55,413 bases of DNA from Niastella sp. (GTDB taxonomy: Bacteria > Bacteroidota > Bacteroidia > Chitinophagales > Chitinophagaceae), in contig JAGIBF010000055.1 of NCBI GenBank assembly GCA_017744515.1, positions 1 through 55,413 on the forward strand. Reading direction: 5' to 3'. How positions within the stretch are numbered: position 1 is the first letter of the stretch; the number at the start of each line of letters is the position of its first letter. Made by a program: the position numbers and the translations under genes. Positions 16,762 through 24,937 of this stretch are shown here, one piece after another. The notes below the pieces were generated by a model. The model saw nothing but the letters and a program-made list of their open reading frames with translations, did not search any database and was not told the origin of the DNA.

Positions 16762-16788
16762 AAAAATCAGGACTATACAGTCCTGATT
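16762..16788 (-). terminator. Rho-independent terminator of the small secreted-protein gene
   Basis: Read on the minus strand, the 10-bp arms AATCAGGACT and AGTCCTGATT (16765-16788, loop GTAT) are followed by a TTTTT run. It lies 22 bp beyond the stop of the gene ending at 16810 and about 50 bp before the response regulator start, separating the two transcripts. Confidence 0.85.
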
Positions 16789-16809
16789 AAAAATTGAGGT
16801 GTTTAGGGA

Positions 16810-17127
16810 TTATTGGGCCAGGGTGATTGCACCGAGGTCAACAACTTCACCGTCTTTTACAGCGATATCTTCTTTAGAGAAATTCTTGTAGGGAGCTTTG
16901 GCTTCTACAGTAACCTTGTAAGTGCCAGGCTTGATGTCGGAAAACAGGAAAGCGCCCTGGGCTACTTCTACCTTCAGGGTATCAGTGCCACTGATGGCAT
17001 ACACAGTACCGGCGCTTTCAGCGGGTGCAACGGTTCCTTTAATACCGGAACCAGGGCGCAGGGTAAACGAAAAAAGAGCTGCAGAGGTAATGAAAAACAG
17101 GGACAGTGTTTTAAATGTTCTGTTCAT
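16810..17127 (-). CDS. Small secreted carboxypeptidase-regulatory-like protein
   Basis: 105 residues: a signal peptide (MNRTFKTLSLFFITSAALFSF) reported by its core LSLFFITSAALFS, then one beta-sandwich domain with GIKGTVAPAESAG, GAFLFSDIKPGTYKVTVEA and VDLGAITLAQ, matching the carboxypeptidase-D regulatory-like (transthyretin-type) fold. Such single-domain proteins are common in Bacteroidota and of unknown role. It is immediately upstream of, but terminated before, the two-component genes, and could be a target or sensor partner; that is speculation. Confidence 0.75.
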   Translation of the reverse strand: MNRTFKTLSLFFITSAALFSFTLRPGSGIKGTVAPAESAGTVYAISGTDTLKVEVAQGAFLFSDIKPGTYKVTVEAKAPYKNFSKEDIAVKDGEVVDLGAITLAQ

Positions 17128-17242
17128 GAGATGCTTTTTAATTTAAGTAATAGCATTTATCTGTCCCCGTTTTTCCAACATTTATACCAAAGGGCGGGTT
17201 TCCGGGATTTCTAATAACTTCCTAATAGGCTGTTCAAGGCCA

Positions 17243-17518
17243 AGGTTTCGACAGGCTCAACCTGACAGAGAATTCGGGTAAGGTTTCGACAAGCTCAACC
17301 TGACAGGGAATTCGGTGAGGTTTCGACAGGCTCAACCTGACAGGGAATTCGGGTAAGGTTTCGACAGGCTCAACCTGACAGGGAATTCGGGTGAGGTTTC
17401 GACAGGCTCAACCTGACAGGGCATTCGGTGAGGTTTCGACAAGCTCAACCTGACAGGGAATTCGGTGAGGTTTCGACAGGCTCAACCTGACAGAGCGTTT
17501 AGGCTCAGCCTGACAGAG
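17243..17518. repeat. Tandem array of 37-38 bp units (seven full, one partial)
   Basis: Units start at 17243, 17281, 17318, 17356, 17394, 17431 and 17468, followed by a partial at 17501. The consensus begins AGGTTTCGACAGGCTCAACC and continues TGACAGGGAATTCGG, with GTG or GTA before the next unit. Each unit holds the hairpin AGGTT-loop-AACCT. There are no unique spacers between units, so this is not CRISPR. The loop TCGACARGCTC is shared with single copies elsewhere in the window. The 412-bp gap 17128-17539 holds this array; 17128-17242 shows nothing I can name beyond the upstream region of the 16810-17127 gene. Confidence 0.95.
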
Positions 17519-17539
17519 GACTTCAGCTGGGTCAGTCTA

Positions 17540-19255
17540 TTATGGGAAGATCTGGATGCCATCGACTCTTGTGGTCACACTGCCTGTCTTGGCATGATAG
17601 ATCCTGAACCAGTTGATGGCACTCAGATTGGGCGTGCCGCCCGTGGTGCCTGCTATGCTGAATGACCTGGTGATCAGGTTCCAGCCATTGACCAGCGTAC
17701 CAATGTTCCAGTTGTATTCACTGACATCGGCAGCGCCGCCGCTGCCTACTTCGATCTGGTTGGCAGGTCCCAGCTTCGTAATGTCTGACACATAGTACCA
17801 GAACCGGATGGTGCCGCTGGCAGCCGTAGCGCCGGAATTGAAAGGGGTAAATACTTTCTTGAACTCATCGGTACCGCTGCCAACGGATTGCAGGCTGGCC
17901 GTTCCTTCCTGCTTATCGGTTGTATTCACCGACAAGGGATTGCCACCCGCCCAGCCAGTATTGGCATCGCATACATCGAGGTAGTTTGTGTAAGGTGTGG
18001 TATGTGTGGCCTGGTAAGGGATCAATCCCTTCACCATCTTTTGGCCGTTGTTGACCAGGCGCAGGTAAAAGTCTTTGGAGCATACTACCCCATCTGCATC
18101 GAGCGTCAGGAAGTATTTGCCGGCTGGTATCTGGGAAACATTTTCCGCACATTTAAAAATGGAAGTGGCTTCCTGTGCTTCATCAAACATGGCTACATAC
18201 ATGCTTTGCACACCAGCGTTGCGCATGCCTGCAAACTGCGACCATATGAAGTTGCCATACATGCGTTTGATCTGGTTGCGCGGAGAAGTAGCCTGTCCGT
18301 TTGTATTGGCGAAGGCAGTGCCAGGATAAGAGCAACCCTGGTAATCGAGTCCGTTGGCATTACAATATGCGAGGTCACTGGTGTAGGAGGTTTGGAAGTT
18401 GGACTGTTTACCTACCCACCAGGGCATGATCATGTGGCAGGCATTGTAGGCTGGCTGGTTGGGTGTATCGGTAGCGAAGTTAGCCAGCGGCGCCCCGATC
18501 ACGTAACAGCCTTGTGCTTTGAACCAGTTGATCTTCGTGAGCCAATCGGCTGTAGTGCCACGGCCCGATTTGCCTACTCCCCAGAGGCATACAACCGGCA
18601 TGCCGTTCTGCTTAGCATAAGCGGAAGAAGCCGTCAGGTTGAGGGTGCCCGTGATGGTGTTGGTCCAGTCCACATCGATGGGGTCGGTAGCGCTGCAATC
18701 GTACATGATGTAGAACTTGCGGCCATACGTTTGTGCGCCATTTTTCATCATGGTGGCGATGCCATCGAACTGGGCTTTCTTCACACTGCCTACTACAATG
18801 GCGCTGCCAAATCTTTGGAGGGCGATGCAATCGATGCCGCTTTGCTGCATCCATTTGCAATGTACGTTGGCCACCTGCTGATCGTAGGAGGAGAACATTT
18901 TGGCCGGCTGGCCGTTGCCCAGGTTGCCATTATAGGGTGGCTGTGCGATGCCATCCTGCAGGAAGGGCATGCCTGCATAACTGTTCGTGTATTCCGAACA
19001 GTCGGGCCACATTTCAAGGTTCTGGTGCTGCCAGCTGTTATAGGGCGATCCATCGCCTGCGGCGGCAAACCAGCCCTGGTAGCCGACCGTGAGTTTGCCT
19101 ACTACATCGCCGGGTGGAGATGCGAGGTCGGTGATGGAGCCGGATGGTGTTGGCGTTTTGCCATCTGCCACCATCGGTTTGGAACAATGGGACATCAAAA
19201 CAATGGAGGCTGTCAGCACCATACAGGCGCCTTTTTGAATGAATTGTTTTTTCAT
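17540..19255 (-). CDS. GH71/GH99-like lipoprotein with C-terminal beta-sandwich
   Basis: A 571-residue exported protein. The signal ends LMSHC (Cys24; His just before Cys is unusual for a lipobox). After a Pro/Ser linker comes VGKLTVGYQGWFAAAGDGSP, the start I associate with the GH71/99-like (xylosidase/arabinosidase) family in Bacteroidota. The barrel continues to ~400 with GIDCIALQRFG, FYIMYDCSATDP and YVAMFDEAQEA, whose acidic residues are catalytic candidates. Residues ~420-571 form a jelly-roll-like domain, perhaps carbohydrate-binding. Substrate unknown; possibly alpha-glucan or mannan. No SusC/D pair is adjacent. It lies 145 bp downstream of a serine hydrolase gene that has its own terminator. 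Confidence 0.8.
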   Translation of the reverse strand: MKKQFIQKGACMVLTASIVLMSHCSKPMVADGKTPTPSGSITDLASPPGDVVGKLTVGYQGWFAAAGDGSPYNSWQHQNLEMWPDCSEYTNSYAGMPFLQDGIAQPPYNGNLGNGQPAKMFSSYDQQVANVHCKWMQQSGIDCIALQRFGSAIVVGSVKKAQFDGIATMMKNGAQTYGRKFYIMYDCSATDPIDVDWTNTITGTLNLTASSAYAKQNGMPVVCLWGVGKSGRGTTADWLTKINWFKAQGCYVIGAPLANFATDTPNQPAYNACHMIMPWWVGKQSNFQTSYTSDLAYCNANGLDYQGCSYPGTAFANTNGQATSPRNQIKRMYGNFIWSQFAGMRNAGVQSMYVAMFDEAQEATSIFKCAENVSQIPAGKYFLTLDADGVVCSKDFYLRLVNNGQKMVKGLIPYQATHTTPYTNYLDVCDANTGWAGGNPLSVNTTDKQEGTASLQSVGSGTDEFKKVFTPFNSGATAASGTIRFWYYVSDITKLGPANQIEVGSGGAADVSEYNWNIGTLVNGWNLITRSFSIAGTTGGTPNLSAINWFRIYHAKTGSVTTRVDGIQIFP

Positions 19256-19345
19256 ATGACTTTGTTTAAATGGAAGAATGCAAACGTTAGGAGCTAAATG
19301 TAGAATTGGAGGATTAATGAAGGCTTAATAATAGATTAACCGCAT

Positions 19346-19382
19346 AAAAAAGCCTGCGCCTCCACAGTGCGGAGACGCAGGC
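19346..19382 (-). terminator. Rho-independent terminator of the serine hydrolase gene
   Basis: On the minus strand GCCTGCGTCTCC (19371-19382) pairs with GGAGGCGCAGGC (19352-19363) with one mismatch and a 7-nt loop, followed by TTTTTT. It begins 19 bp after the stop at 19401. Confidence 0.9.
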
Positions 19383-19400
19383 CATTATTGTTGAGTTATA

Positions 19401-21056
19401 TTACTTTATAACAGCCGGCAAAATAAAATCGGTCATCATGCGGTCTACCTGCCTGTGGGCATAGGCTTGTCCGTAAGCGCTGGCCGTTATCACGATCACC
19501 AGCGGCTGATCTTTGAACACAAAAACTTTGTTACCGCCATTGCCCGAACAGTAATAGGTTTCGTACCCCTTTCCATTCACGTTGTATTCTTTATTCCAAA
19601 ACAGGTATCCATAATACTCACCCGGTCTGCCATGAATGGGCAATTGCCGGCTGAAACTTTTGGCTACCCATGATGCCGGCAATACCTGTTTGCCTTTCCA
19701 TGTGCCGCCATTCTTATATAATTGTCCATACTTAGCGAGGTCGAGTGCGTTTAGGCGGATGCCGCCAGCCGTGTTGGGCACCTGCTGTGGCGTATACTGC
19801 CACTCGTATTTGAGGCCTAACGGGACAAACAGTTTTTTATTTGCGTATTGTTCCAGTCCGCCGGGCACTGTTTTATTAAGTACATCTCCCAGCAATACCA
19901 CGCCGGCCGTGAAGTAATGCCATTGTTCGCGGGGTCTGGTGGCGCTTACAGGCAGGTCAAGCGCCCACTTCACCCAGTTGTCCGTGGGATACATATTCTC
20001 TTCATTGCCGGGCGAGTTGCCGTCTTCATCGTTTCCATCGAAAGCCGAGCGCATGGTAAGCAGGTCTTTCAACGTAACACTATCCTTACCGGGCGAATGA
20101 TGGGCAAATGTTTGTAACGGGTAAAACTCACTGAGTGTCTGGCCTTCGCTTTTTAAATAGCCATCGCCTATAGCCATGCCTGCCATGGTGGAAGCAAAAG
20201 ATTTACCTACTGATCTTGTATCGTGCAGGGAGTTGCGGTTTTCTCCGTTGAAATATTCCTCTATCAATATTTTGCCATTCTTTATCACCACTATGCCGTT
20301 GATCTTTTTAAACTCCATTGCTTCGATCCTGCCTTTCAATTCCTTTATCTTATTGTGGTTAAATGTTTCGGTGGAGACAGCCAAATCTGCATATGGTTTA
20401 ACGGGACTTAACTGCACTTTCGCCAGGTCGATGACCGGCTTTCTTCTAACTACCAGGTTCAGTTCACCGGCGGCAATAACGTCACCTGCCGTTTCCAGCA
20501 CATGGGGGCGAATCTCCATTCTTAGCAGGTGTTTCCCTTCCGTCAAGGCGCTGTCGCCTCCACGGGCCATAAAACGGCTCCAGAAATACTGGCTCCACCA
20601 GGCTCCTTCATGCTCATTGTCGATCAGGGGTTTGCTGATGACCGTCTCCGTATCCCGGACCGGTGGCAGTGGCGCCCCCTGGATATCGCTTTGGTAGATG
20701 AGGCGACCGTCGATCAATAGAGAAAAGCGGTAACCGCTCAGTTTATGCAGGCTGTCTGCAGAAAGCGCGGGAGCCAACTGGTGCATATAGTTGGTAAGGG
20801 AATGGGCCATAAATGCCGTGATGAACAGGTTGCTCTTATTGGTCAGCTCATAGTTTTGCAGCATATCACCGGGTGTGAGACCGGACGCAGCGATTGGTTT
20901 GTCGGTAAAAATGATCCTGCCGGTATTGGCTTTGTGCAGGGCTGAAGTAATGCCCTGGTCTTTTATCTCCTCCTGGGCGGTAGCAATGGGGTTGTTTAAC
21001 AATAATGCGAAGAAGATCAACAGGCGGAAATGGCTATACTTATTGGGTTGGTTCAT
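19401..21056 (-). CDS. Serine hydrolase, class C beta-lactamase-like fold
   Basis: A 551-residue exported enzyme with a signal peptide ending IATAQ. An N-terminal domain of ~200 residues, which I do not recognise, precedes the serine hydrolase domain (~245-551). The active-site S-x-x-K is Ser282-Val-Gly-Lys285 in RSVGKSFAST. The Tyr-x-Asn motif appears as Tyr381-Phe-Thr in WHYFTAGVV, and the third motif region is YYCSGNGGNKVFVF. The family includes esterases, D-aminopeptidases and penicillin-binding-like enzymes; the exact reaction cannot be told. It is transcribed away from the propeller genes. Confidence 0.88.
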   Translation of the reverse strand: MNQPNKYSHFRLLIFFALLLNNPIATAQEEIKDQGITSALHKANTGRIIFTDKPIAASGLTPGDMLQNYELTNKSNLFITAFMAHSLTNYMHQLAPALSADSLHKLSGYRFSLLIDGRLIYQSDIQGAPLPPVRDTETVISKPLIDNEHEGAWWSQYFWSRFMARGGDSALTEGKHLLRMEIRPHVLETAGDVIAAGELNLVVRRKPVIDLAKVQLSPVKPYADLAVSTETFNHNKIKELKGRIEAMEFKKINGIVVIKNGKILIEEYFNGENRNSLHDTRSVGKSFASTMAGMAIGDGYLKSEGQTLSEFYPLQTFAHHSPGKDSVTLKDLLTMRSAFDGNDEDGNSPGNEENMYPTDNWVKWALDLPVSATRPREQWHYFTAGVVLLGDVLNKTVPGGLEQYANKKLFVPLGLKYEWQYTPQQVPNTAGGIRLNALDLAKYGQLYKNGGTWKGKQVLPASWVAKSFSRQLPIHGRPGEYYGYLFWNKEYNVNGKGYETYYCSGNGGNKVFVFKDQPLVIVITASAYGQAYAHRQVDRMMTDFILPAVIK

Positions 21057-21249
21057 AGGACAAAATTAGAACAGGGCAGGTTTTTAAAATAGAACGAAAT
21101 TAACACCTCCTTTAAAGGCGAGCCTCCTCCGCAAGTGGGGCAAGCTCTACGGGGACTATTGCAATAATTTACACAGTTTACACTTTAATTTACAATCCTA
21201 CTCCTTCAAGCTGAAAGGATCAAAGTAGTTTCGCTGTAAACAGAAAAAC

Positions 21250-22269
21250 ATGAAATATGTACTCATCTATAATTTCTTCTTACTATCTGTATTTCATCCT
21301 GCCTGCGGACAAAAGCCAACTGAAACACATCAAGATAATATCAATTACAGTATCAAAGACACAGTCACTTCCTATGGACCTTACAGAATGGTCCGGCATG
21401 TAAGGCAAGATAGAAAGGGGAACATTTTGTTTGCGGCATCATGGGGTGGTGTTTTCCGATACGATGGAAAATCGTTTACCAATATCGCCAGTAAAATTGG
21501 TTCGCGCAGATTCTGGAATGTTCTGGAAGATCGCCACGGCAACCTTTGGTTTGCTTCCACTGATTCCGGCGTTTATCATTACAATGGTAAATCCTTTCAG
21601 CATTTTACAACCAGGGAGGGACTTGTCAATAATGTGGTTTTTTCTATTTATGAAGATAGAGCCGGCAATATTTGGTTCGGCACCGGAGGTGGAGTAAGCC
21701 GTTACGATGGGAAATCCTTTCAAAACTTTATCCATAATGGCGGTAACAGTATCATGGAAGACAAAACCGGGAAATTATGGTTTGCCACCGGGGACGGGCC
21801 GTGTGTTTATGATGGAAAAACATTTACCACGCTGAAAAACGCAGCTGGCAGAGTGTTTAAAAACGTTTGGTCGATCATCGAAGATAAAAAGGGAAGCATT
21901 TGGTTCGGTGACACTGATGGCCTTTGGCGCTATGACGGCAGCACCTTTACCAAGGTATCGGAGCGGGGGGCTTATGCAATCATCGAAGATAAAAAAGGAA
22001 ATATCTGGACTACCGGTGACGTAAATCCTCCTGCAGGCCAGGTCTGGGCACTTTCGCGTTATGAAGCAAAGTCCCTGTACGATAAAAAGCCTGTTGTACG
22101 CGAAATTATATCAGGGGGAGTAATGGATTTTCTGGGAATACTGGAAGCGAACGATGGAAGTATTTGGTTTGGATCCGGAGGTGGTGTGTATCGTTATGAT
22201 GGAAAGGCCCTCACGGACTTTAGAACTAAAGAGGACCAGCAACTGAAGCCTTATTACCGATTAAAATAA
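21250..22269 (+). CDS. Two-component-regulator-propeller lipoprotein, copy 1
   Basis: 339 residues. The signal peptide ends HPACGQ, with Cys as the lipid site. The rest is a beta-propeller made of repeats of the type EDRxGNIWFGT and GVxRYDGKSFxxF (for example EDRHGNLWFAS, EDRAGNIWFGT, EDKKGSIWFGD). This repeat is the sensor propeller of hybrid two-component systems, but here no kinase or HTH follows, so the propeller stands alone. A second copy begins 3 bp after this stop. It probably acts at the cell surface or in the periplasm; ligand unknown. Confidence 0.85.
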   Translation: MKYVLIYNFFLLSVFHPACGQKPTETHQDNINYSIKDTVTSYGPYRMVRHVRQDRKGNILFAASWGGVFRYDGKSFTNIASKIGSRRFWNVLEDRHGNLWFASTDSGVYHYNGKSFQHFTTREGLVNNVVFSIYEDRAGNIWFGTGGGVSRYDGKSFQNFIHNGGNSIMEDKTGKLWFATGDGPCVYDGKTFTTLKNAAGRVFKNVWSIIEDKKGSIWFGDTDGLWRYDGSTFTKVSERGAYAIIEDKKGNIWTTGDVNPPAGQVWALSRYEAKSLYDKKPVVREIISGGVMDFLGILEANDGSIWFGSGGGVYRYDGKALTDFRTKEDQQLKPYYRLK

Positions 22270-22272
22270 AAT

Positions 22273-23334
22273 ATGAAATACGCACACGTATATACTTTGT
22301 TCCTGGTGTTTGTTTTTCATACCTCCTGTGGACAAAACCAAACAAGTGTACCAAAAGACAATACCAGCGTAGGATATACCGAGGCTCAACTCAAAGAGGC
22401 GGAAACCACCAGCTTTCCTATGGGTATGGTCCGGAGTGTAAGGCGGGCCAGGAACGGAGACATTTTGATTGCCTCTTACTTAGGGGTGTTTCGATATGAT
22501 GGAACATCTTTTACCAATCTGACAGGTAAAATCATTTCGCCCAGGTTCTCCAGCTTCTGGGATGTGCTGGAAGACCGAAAAGGAAATCTTTGGTTTGGCG
22601 CCAGGGATTCAGGCGTTTATTGTTACAATGGTAAATCCTTTCAGCATTTTACAAAAAAAGATGGGCTTTCCAGTAATTTAACTATGCATATTTATGAAGA
22701 CAGCGCCGGTAATATCTGGATCGGATCAAGCCGTTACGATGGGAAATCTTTTCGAAATTTTACCACAAAAGATGGATTTCCCAGTAACAGTATTCGTTTG
22801 CTCCTTGAAGACAAAACCGGCAAGCTTTGGTTTGGTGCACAAGGAGAGAATATGTTCGTTTATGATGGAAAAACGTTTACCGTTTTAAAAAACAAAGACG
22901 GCAAAGCGTTTAACAACGTTTGGTCGATAATCGAAGATAAAAAAGGAAACATTTGGTTCGGAGACAATGGCTATGGCCAGGGCCATGACCCTTCTAACTA
23001 TGGTCTTTGGCGCTATGACTGCAGCACCTTTACTAAGGTATCGCAGCGGGGGGCTTTTGCTATCATCGAAGATAAAAAAGGAAACATATGGACTACGGGT
23101 ACCGTAAATCGTAATGGGGAGATTTGGGCACTTTCCCGTTATGAAGCCAAGTCCTTGTACAATAAAACGCCCACTGTAACAGAAATTAAGTCAGGAGGAA
23201 GAATGGAGTTTCTGGGAATATTGGAAGCTAACGATGGCAGTATTTGGTATGGAGCTGCAGGCCCTCGGAGTGGGGTGCATCGTTATGATGGAAAGACCTT
23301 TACCTACTTTAAAAGTACAGCCGGTCAGCAATAA
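22273..23334 (+). CDS. Two-component-regulator-propeller lipoprotein, copy 2
   Basis: 353 residues, a clear paralogue of the preceding gene over its whole length (shared WSIIEDKKG, AIIEDKKGNIWTTG and FLGILEANDGSIW). The lipobox is HTSCGQ. The propeller repeats match the type seen in copy 1, again without a kinase domain. The pair is a tandem duplication, certainly cotranscribed. Copies differ by small insertions, such as the NGYGQGHDPSNYG loop present only here. It ends before a dispersed hairpin repeat and the convergent AraC gene. Confidence 0.85.
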   Translation: MKYAHVYTLFLVFVFHTSCGQNQTSVPKDNTSVGYTEAQLKEAETTSFPMGMVRSVRRARNGDILIASYLGVFRYDGTSFTNLTGKIISPRFSSFWDVLEDRKGNLWFGARDSGVYCYNGKSFQHFTKKDGLSSNLTMHIYEDSAGNIWIGSSRYDGKSFRNFTTKDGFPSNSIRLLLEDKTGKLWFGAQGENMFVYDGKTFTVLKNKDGKAFNNVWSIIEDKKGNIWFGDNGYGQGHDPSNYGLWRYDCSTFTKVSQRGAFAIIEDKKGNIWTTGTVNRNGEIWALSRYEAKSLYNKTPTVTEIKSGGRMEFLGILEANDGSIWYGAAGPRSGVHRYDGKTFTYFKSTAGQQ

Positions 23335-23350
23335 GGTGTATAGCGAACAA

Positions 23351-23401
23351 TCCTTCGACAGCCCTTCGCCAAGCTCAGGATGACAGCGATTCAGGGTGAC
23401 A
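23351..23401. repeat. Dispersed TCGMCAAGCTC hairpin repeat, copy B
   Basis: The composite matches copy A: half unit CCTTCGACA, full unit CCCTTCGCCAAGCTCAGGATGA, and a 3' half TTCAGGGTGACA. It fills the space between the convergent propeller and AraC genes. Confidence 0.8.
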
Positions 23402-23410
23402 ATACTCACC

Positions 23411-24220
23411 TTACTTTTTTAACAGGAACTTTCGATAATGTAGCGGGGTTACCTGGTAAAAGGACTTGAAGGAGCGGATGAAATGGCTCTGGTCGGCGAA
23501 ACCGCATTCAAAAGAAATATCTGTGAGGGACAGTTCATCATTGGGCAGCAAGGTGAGCGCGCGCTGTACTTTGATCGCTCTTACATAATCCCCCAGCGAC
23601 ATACCGAAATATTTGGAGAAATGGCGGGATAAATGGACCGGGTGAATATTTACCGACCTGGCCAGATCGGCCAGTTTCCAGTCGTCTTTTGACTCATGGA
23701 GTATTTCCCGTACCCTGCTTACCCATTGTGGCTTTCTTTCTCCAGCAACAAGGACTGTATTGGTCAGCAAACCGAATATTTCCAATACCAGGGTATCGAT
23801 ACTCAACTGGCCGGCATTGCCTGCCAGCTTCATCTCTTTCACCACCTGGTACATCAGCATTTTTATACGTGGATCGGCAATACGAATGCTTCCTTCGGTA
23901 ATGTTGTTGGCTTTGTCAAAGTAATCAAACCATTGTGGGCTTACCTCCACATGAACGCCGCGGGTAAACCTGCCTGAGGCAATGTTATAATGTGCATCCT
24001 GCCAGTTGTGAAACAACAGATCACCCGTGCAACACTCGTACACGTGCTTTTTATTACCTTCTATCACTCCTCCCTGGAGGATAAAGGTGAAGTAATTGTG
24101 TTCATGAAAATGCCAGGGTACGCGGTCCTGTCCATATACAGTATCCGTCAGCGTAACACCATCGAGGTGGATGGTTTCATTGGTGGTTCCGTAAAACTGG
24201 CCGACTTTCGAGCAATTCAT
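23411..24220 (-). CDS. AraC-family transcriptional regulator (cupin sensor)
   Basis: 269 residues. The N-terminal ~140 residues form a cupin-like sensor (VPWHFHEHNYFTFILQGG, GDLLFHNWQDAHYN). The C-terminal ~100 residues hold two HTH motifs: LADLARSVNIHPVHLSRHFSK and the second with ISFECGFADQSHFIRSFKS. This is the AraC/XylS fold of a usual length. It is divergently arranged with the DUF7832-like gene, 37 bp between start codons, so the two may share a control region. Ligand unknown. Confidence 0.93.
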   Translation of the reverse strand: MNCSKVGQFYGTTNETIHLDGVTLTDTVYGQDRVPWHFHEHNYFTFILQGGVIEGNKKHVYECCTGDLLFHNWQDAHYNIASGRFTRGVHVEVSPQWFDYFDKANNITEGSIRIADPRIKMLMYQVVKEMKLAGNAGQLSIDTLVLEIFGLLTNTVLVAGERKPQWVSRVREILHESKDDWKLADLARSVNIHPVHLSRHFSKYFGMSLGDYVRAIKVQRALTLLPNDELSLTDISFECGFADQSHFIRSFKSFYQVTPLHYRKFLLKK

Positions 24221-24257
24221 GTCGGTAAGATAGCAGAAAATCCGAACTTAGATCCTT

Positions 24258-24686
24258 ATGGTATACGATAAGGCAAAATGGCATTACGAAGGTGATTTTC
24301 CTGAAGGGCTGGACAGTTACCAGGCATATATTCATACAGGTATGTTCGTAGGATGGTTACTGGACAATGACCTGATGAGCGAAGATTTCAAGGGTGACCT
24401 CGCAGATGAAATAGAGCAATTCAGGAAAAAGGAACTGACCGGCACGCAGCTTTTTCAACAATGTTGCGACGGCACCTTATTGCCAGAAGACATTAATGAG
24501 CCGGGCAACCGGTTTACTTTGGCCTATTTCGATTTCGAGAAGGGCCAATACCTCGCTGACTATGAAATGACGCTTGGTCAGGGCCTCCCCTCAATTTATC
24601 ATGTTGCCGATACCTGGGAGAATTATGACAAGCTGAAGCGGGTGCTCGACCAGCGTTTTGCCGACTGGAAGCTGGCAAATGGATAG
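24258..24686 (+). CDS. DUF7832-like small cytoplasmic protein
   Basis: 142 residues without signal or membrane segment. The sequence MVYDKAKWHYEGDFPEG, HTGMFVGWLLDNDL and the C-terminal IYHVADTWENYDKL match, from memory, the DUF7832 family. Members are found near toxin-immunity and mobile loci in many Bacteroidota, but no activity is known. It is divergent from the AraC gene and is followed at once by a dispersed hairpin repeat. Uncertain beyond family level. Confidence 0.7.
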   Translation: MVYDKAKWHYEGDFPEGLDSYQAYIHTGMFVGWLLDNDLMSEDFKGDLADEIEQFRKKELTGTQLFQQCCDGTLLPEDINEPGNRFTLAYFDFEKGQYLADYEMTLGQGLPSIYHVADTWENYDKLKRVLDQRFADWKLANG

Positions 24687-24693
24687 CGAATGA

Positions 24694-24719
24694 CCCTTCG
24701 ACAGGCTCAGGATGACAGG
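24694..24719. repeat. Dispersed TCGACAGGCTC hairpin repeat, copy C
   Basis: A single unit, CCCTTCGACAGGCTCAGGAT then GACAGG, lies 8 bp after the DUF7832-like stop. The stem is weakened (CCCT against AGGA, 3 pairs). Confidence 0.75.
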
Positions 24720-24873
24720 TAAGAAGTTTTTCTATAATTTTTTTTAGATTCGTCGAACAATCCGTTGGATTTGGGTGTTTTTCCCTCAACATTAATCTGA
24801 CTTCCCTGTCATGCTCAGATGATCCGGGAAGCCATGGAAACCTATACTGCTATGATTTTGAAGCTGATCTGTC

Positions 24874-24891
24874 GTATATTATACAATATAC
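24874..24891. promoter_or_regulatory. Inverted repeat upstream of AraC-type gene
   Basis: GTATATT-ATAC-AATATAC is a perfect 7-bp inverted repeat with a 4-nt centre, 46 bp before the ATG at 24938. It could be an operator or part of an A+T-rich promoter. Confidence 0.3.
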
Positions 24892-24937
24892 CGGGGGGAC
24901 ATTATTGGGATTCTTCGTACAACTTAAATCTTTTTGT

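Noticed and set aside
17243..17518. CRISPR array
   Set aside because: Units are contiguous 37-38 bp copies with no unique spacers, the same loop is found dispersed elsewhere, and there are no cas genes.
17888..19297. Long open frame on the plus strand (469 codons) opposite the GH71/99-like gene
   Set aside because: No signal, no recognisable domain, odd composition; the minus-strand frame has a signal peptide, family motifs and a plausible end. It is an antisense shadow.
21061..21068. -7 element (TAATTTTG on the minus strand) for the serine hydrolase gene
   Set aside because: It would place the transcript start at the ATG itself and no -33 element is at the right distance.
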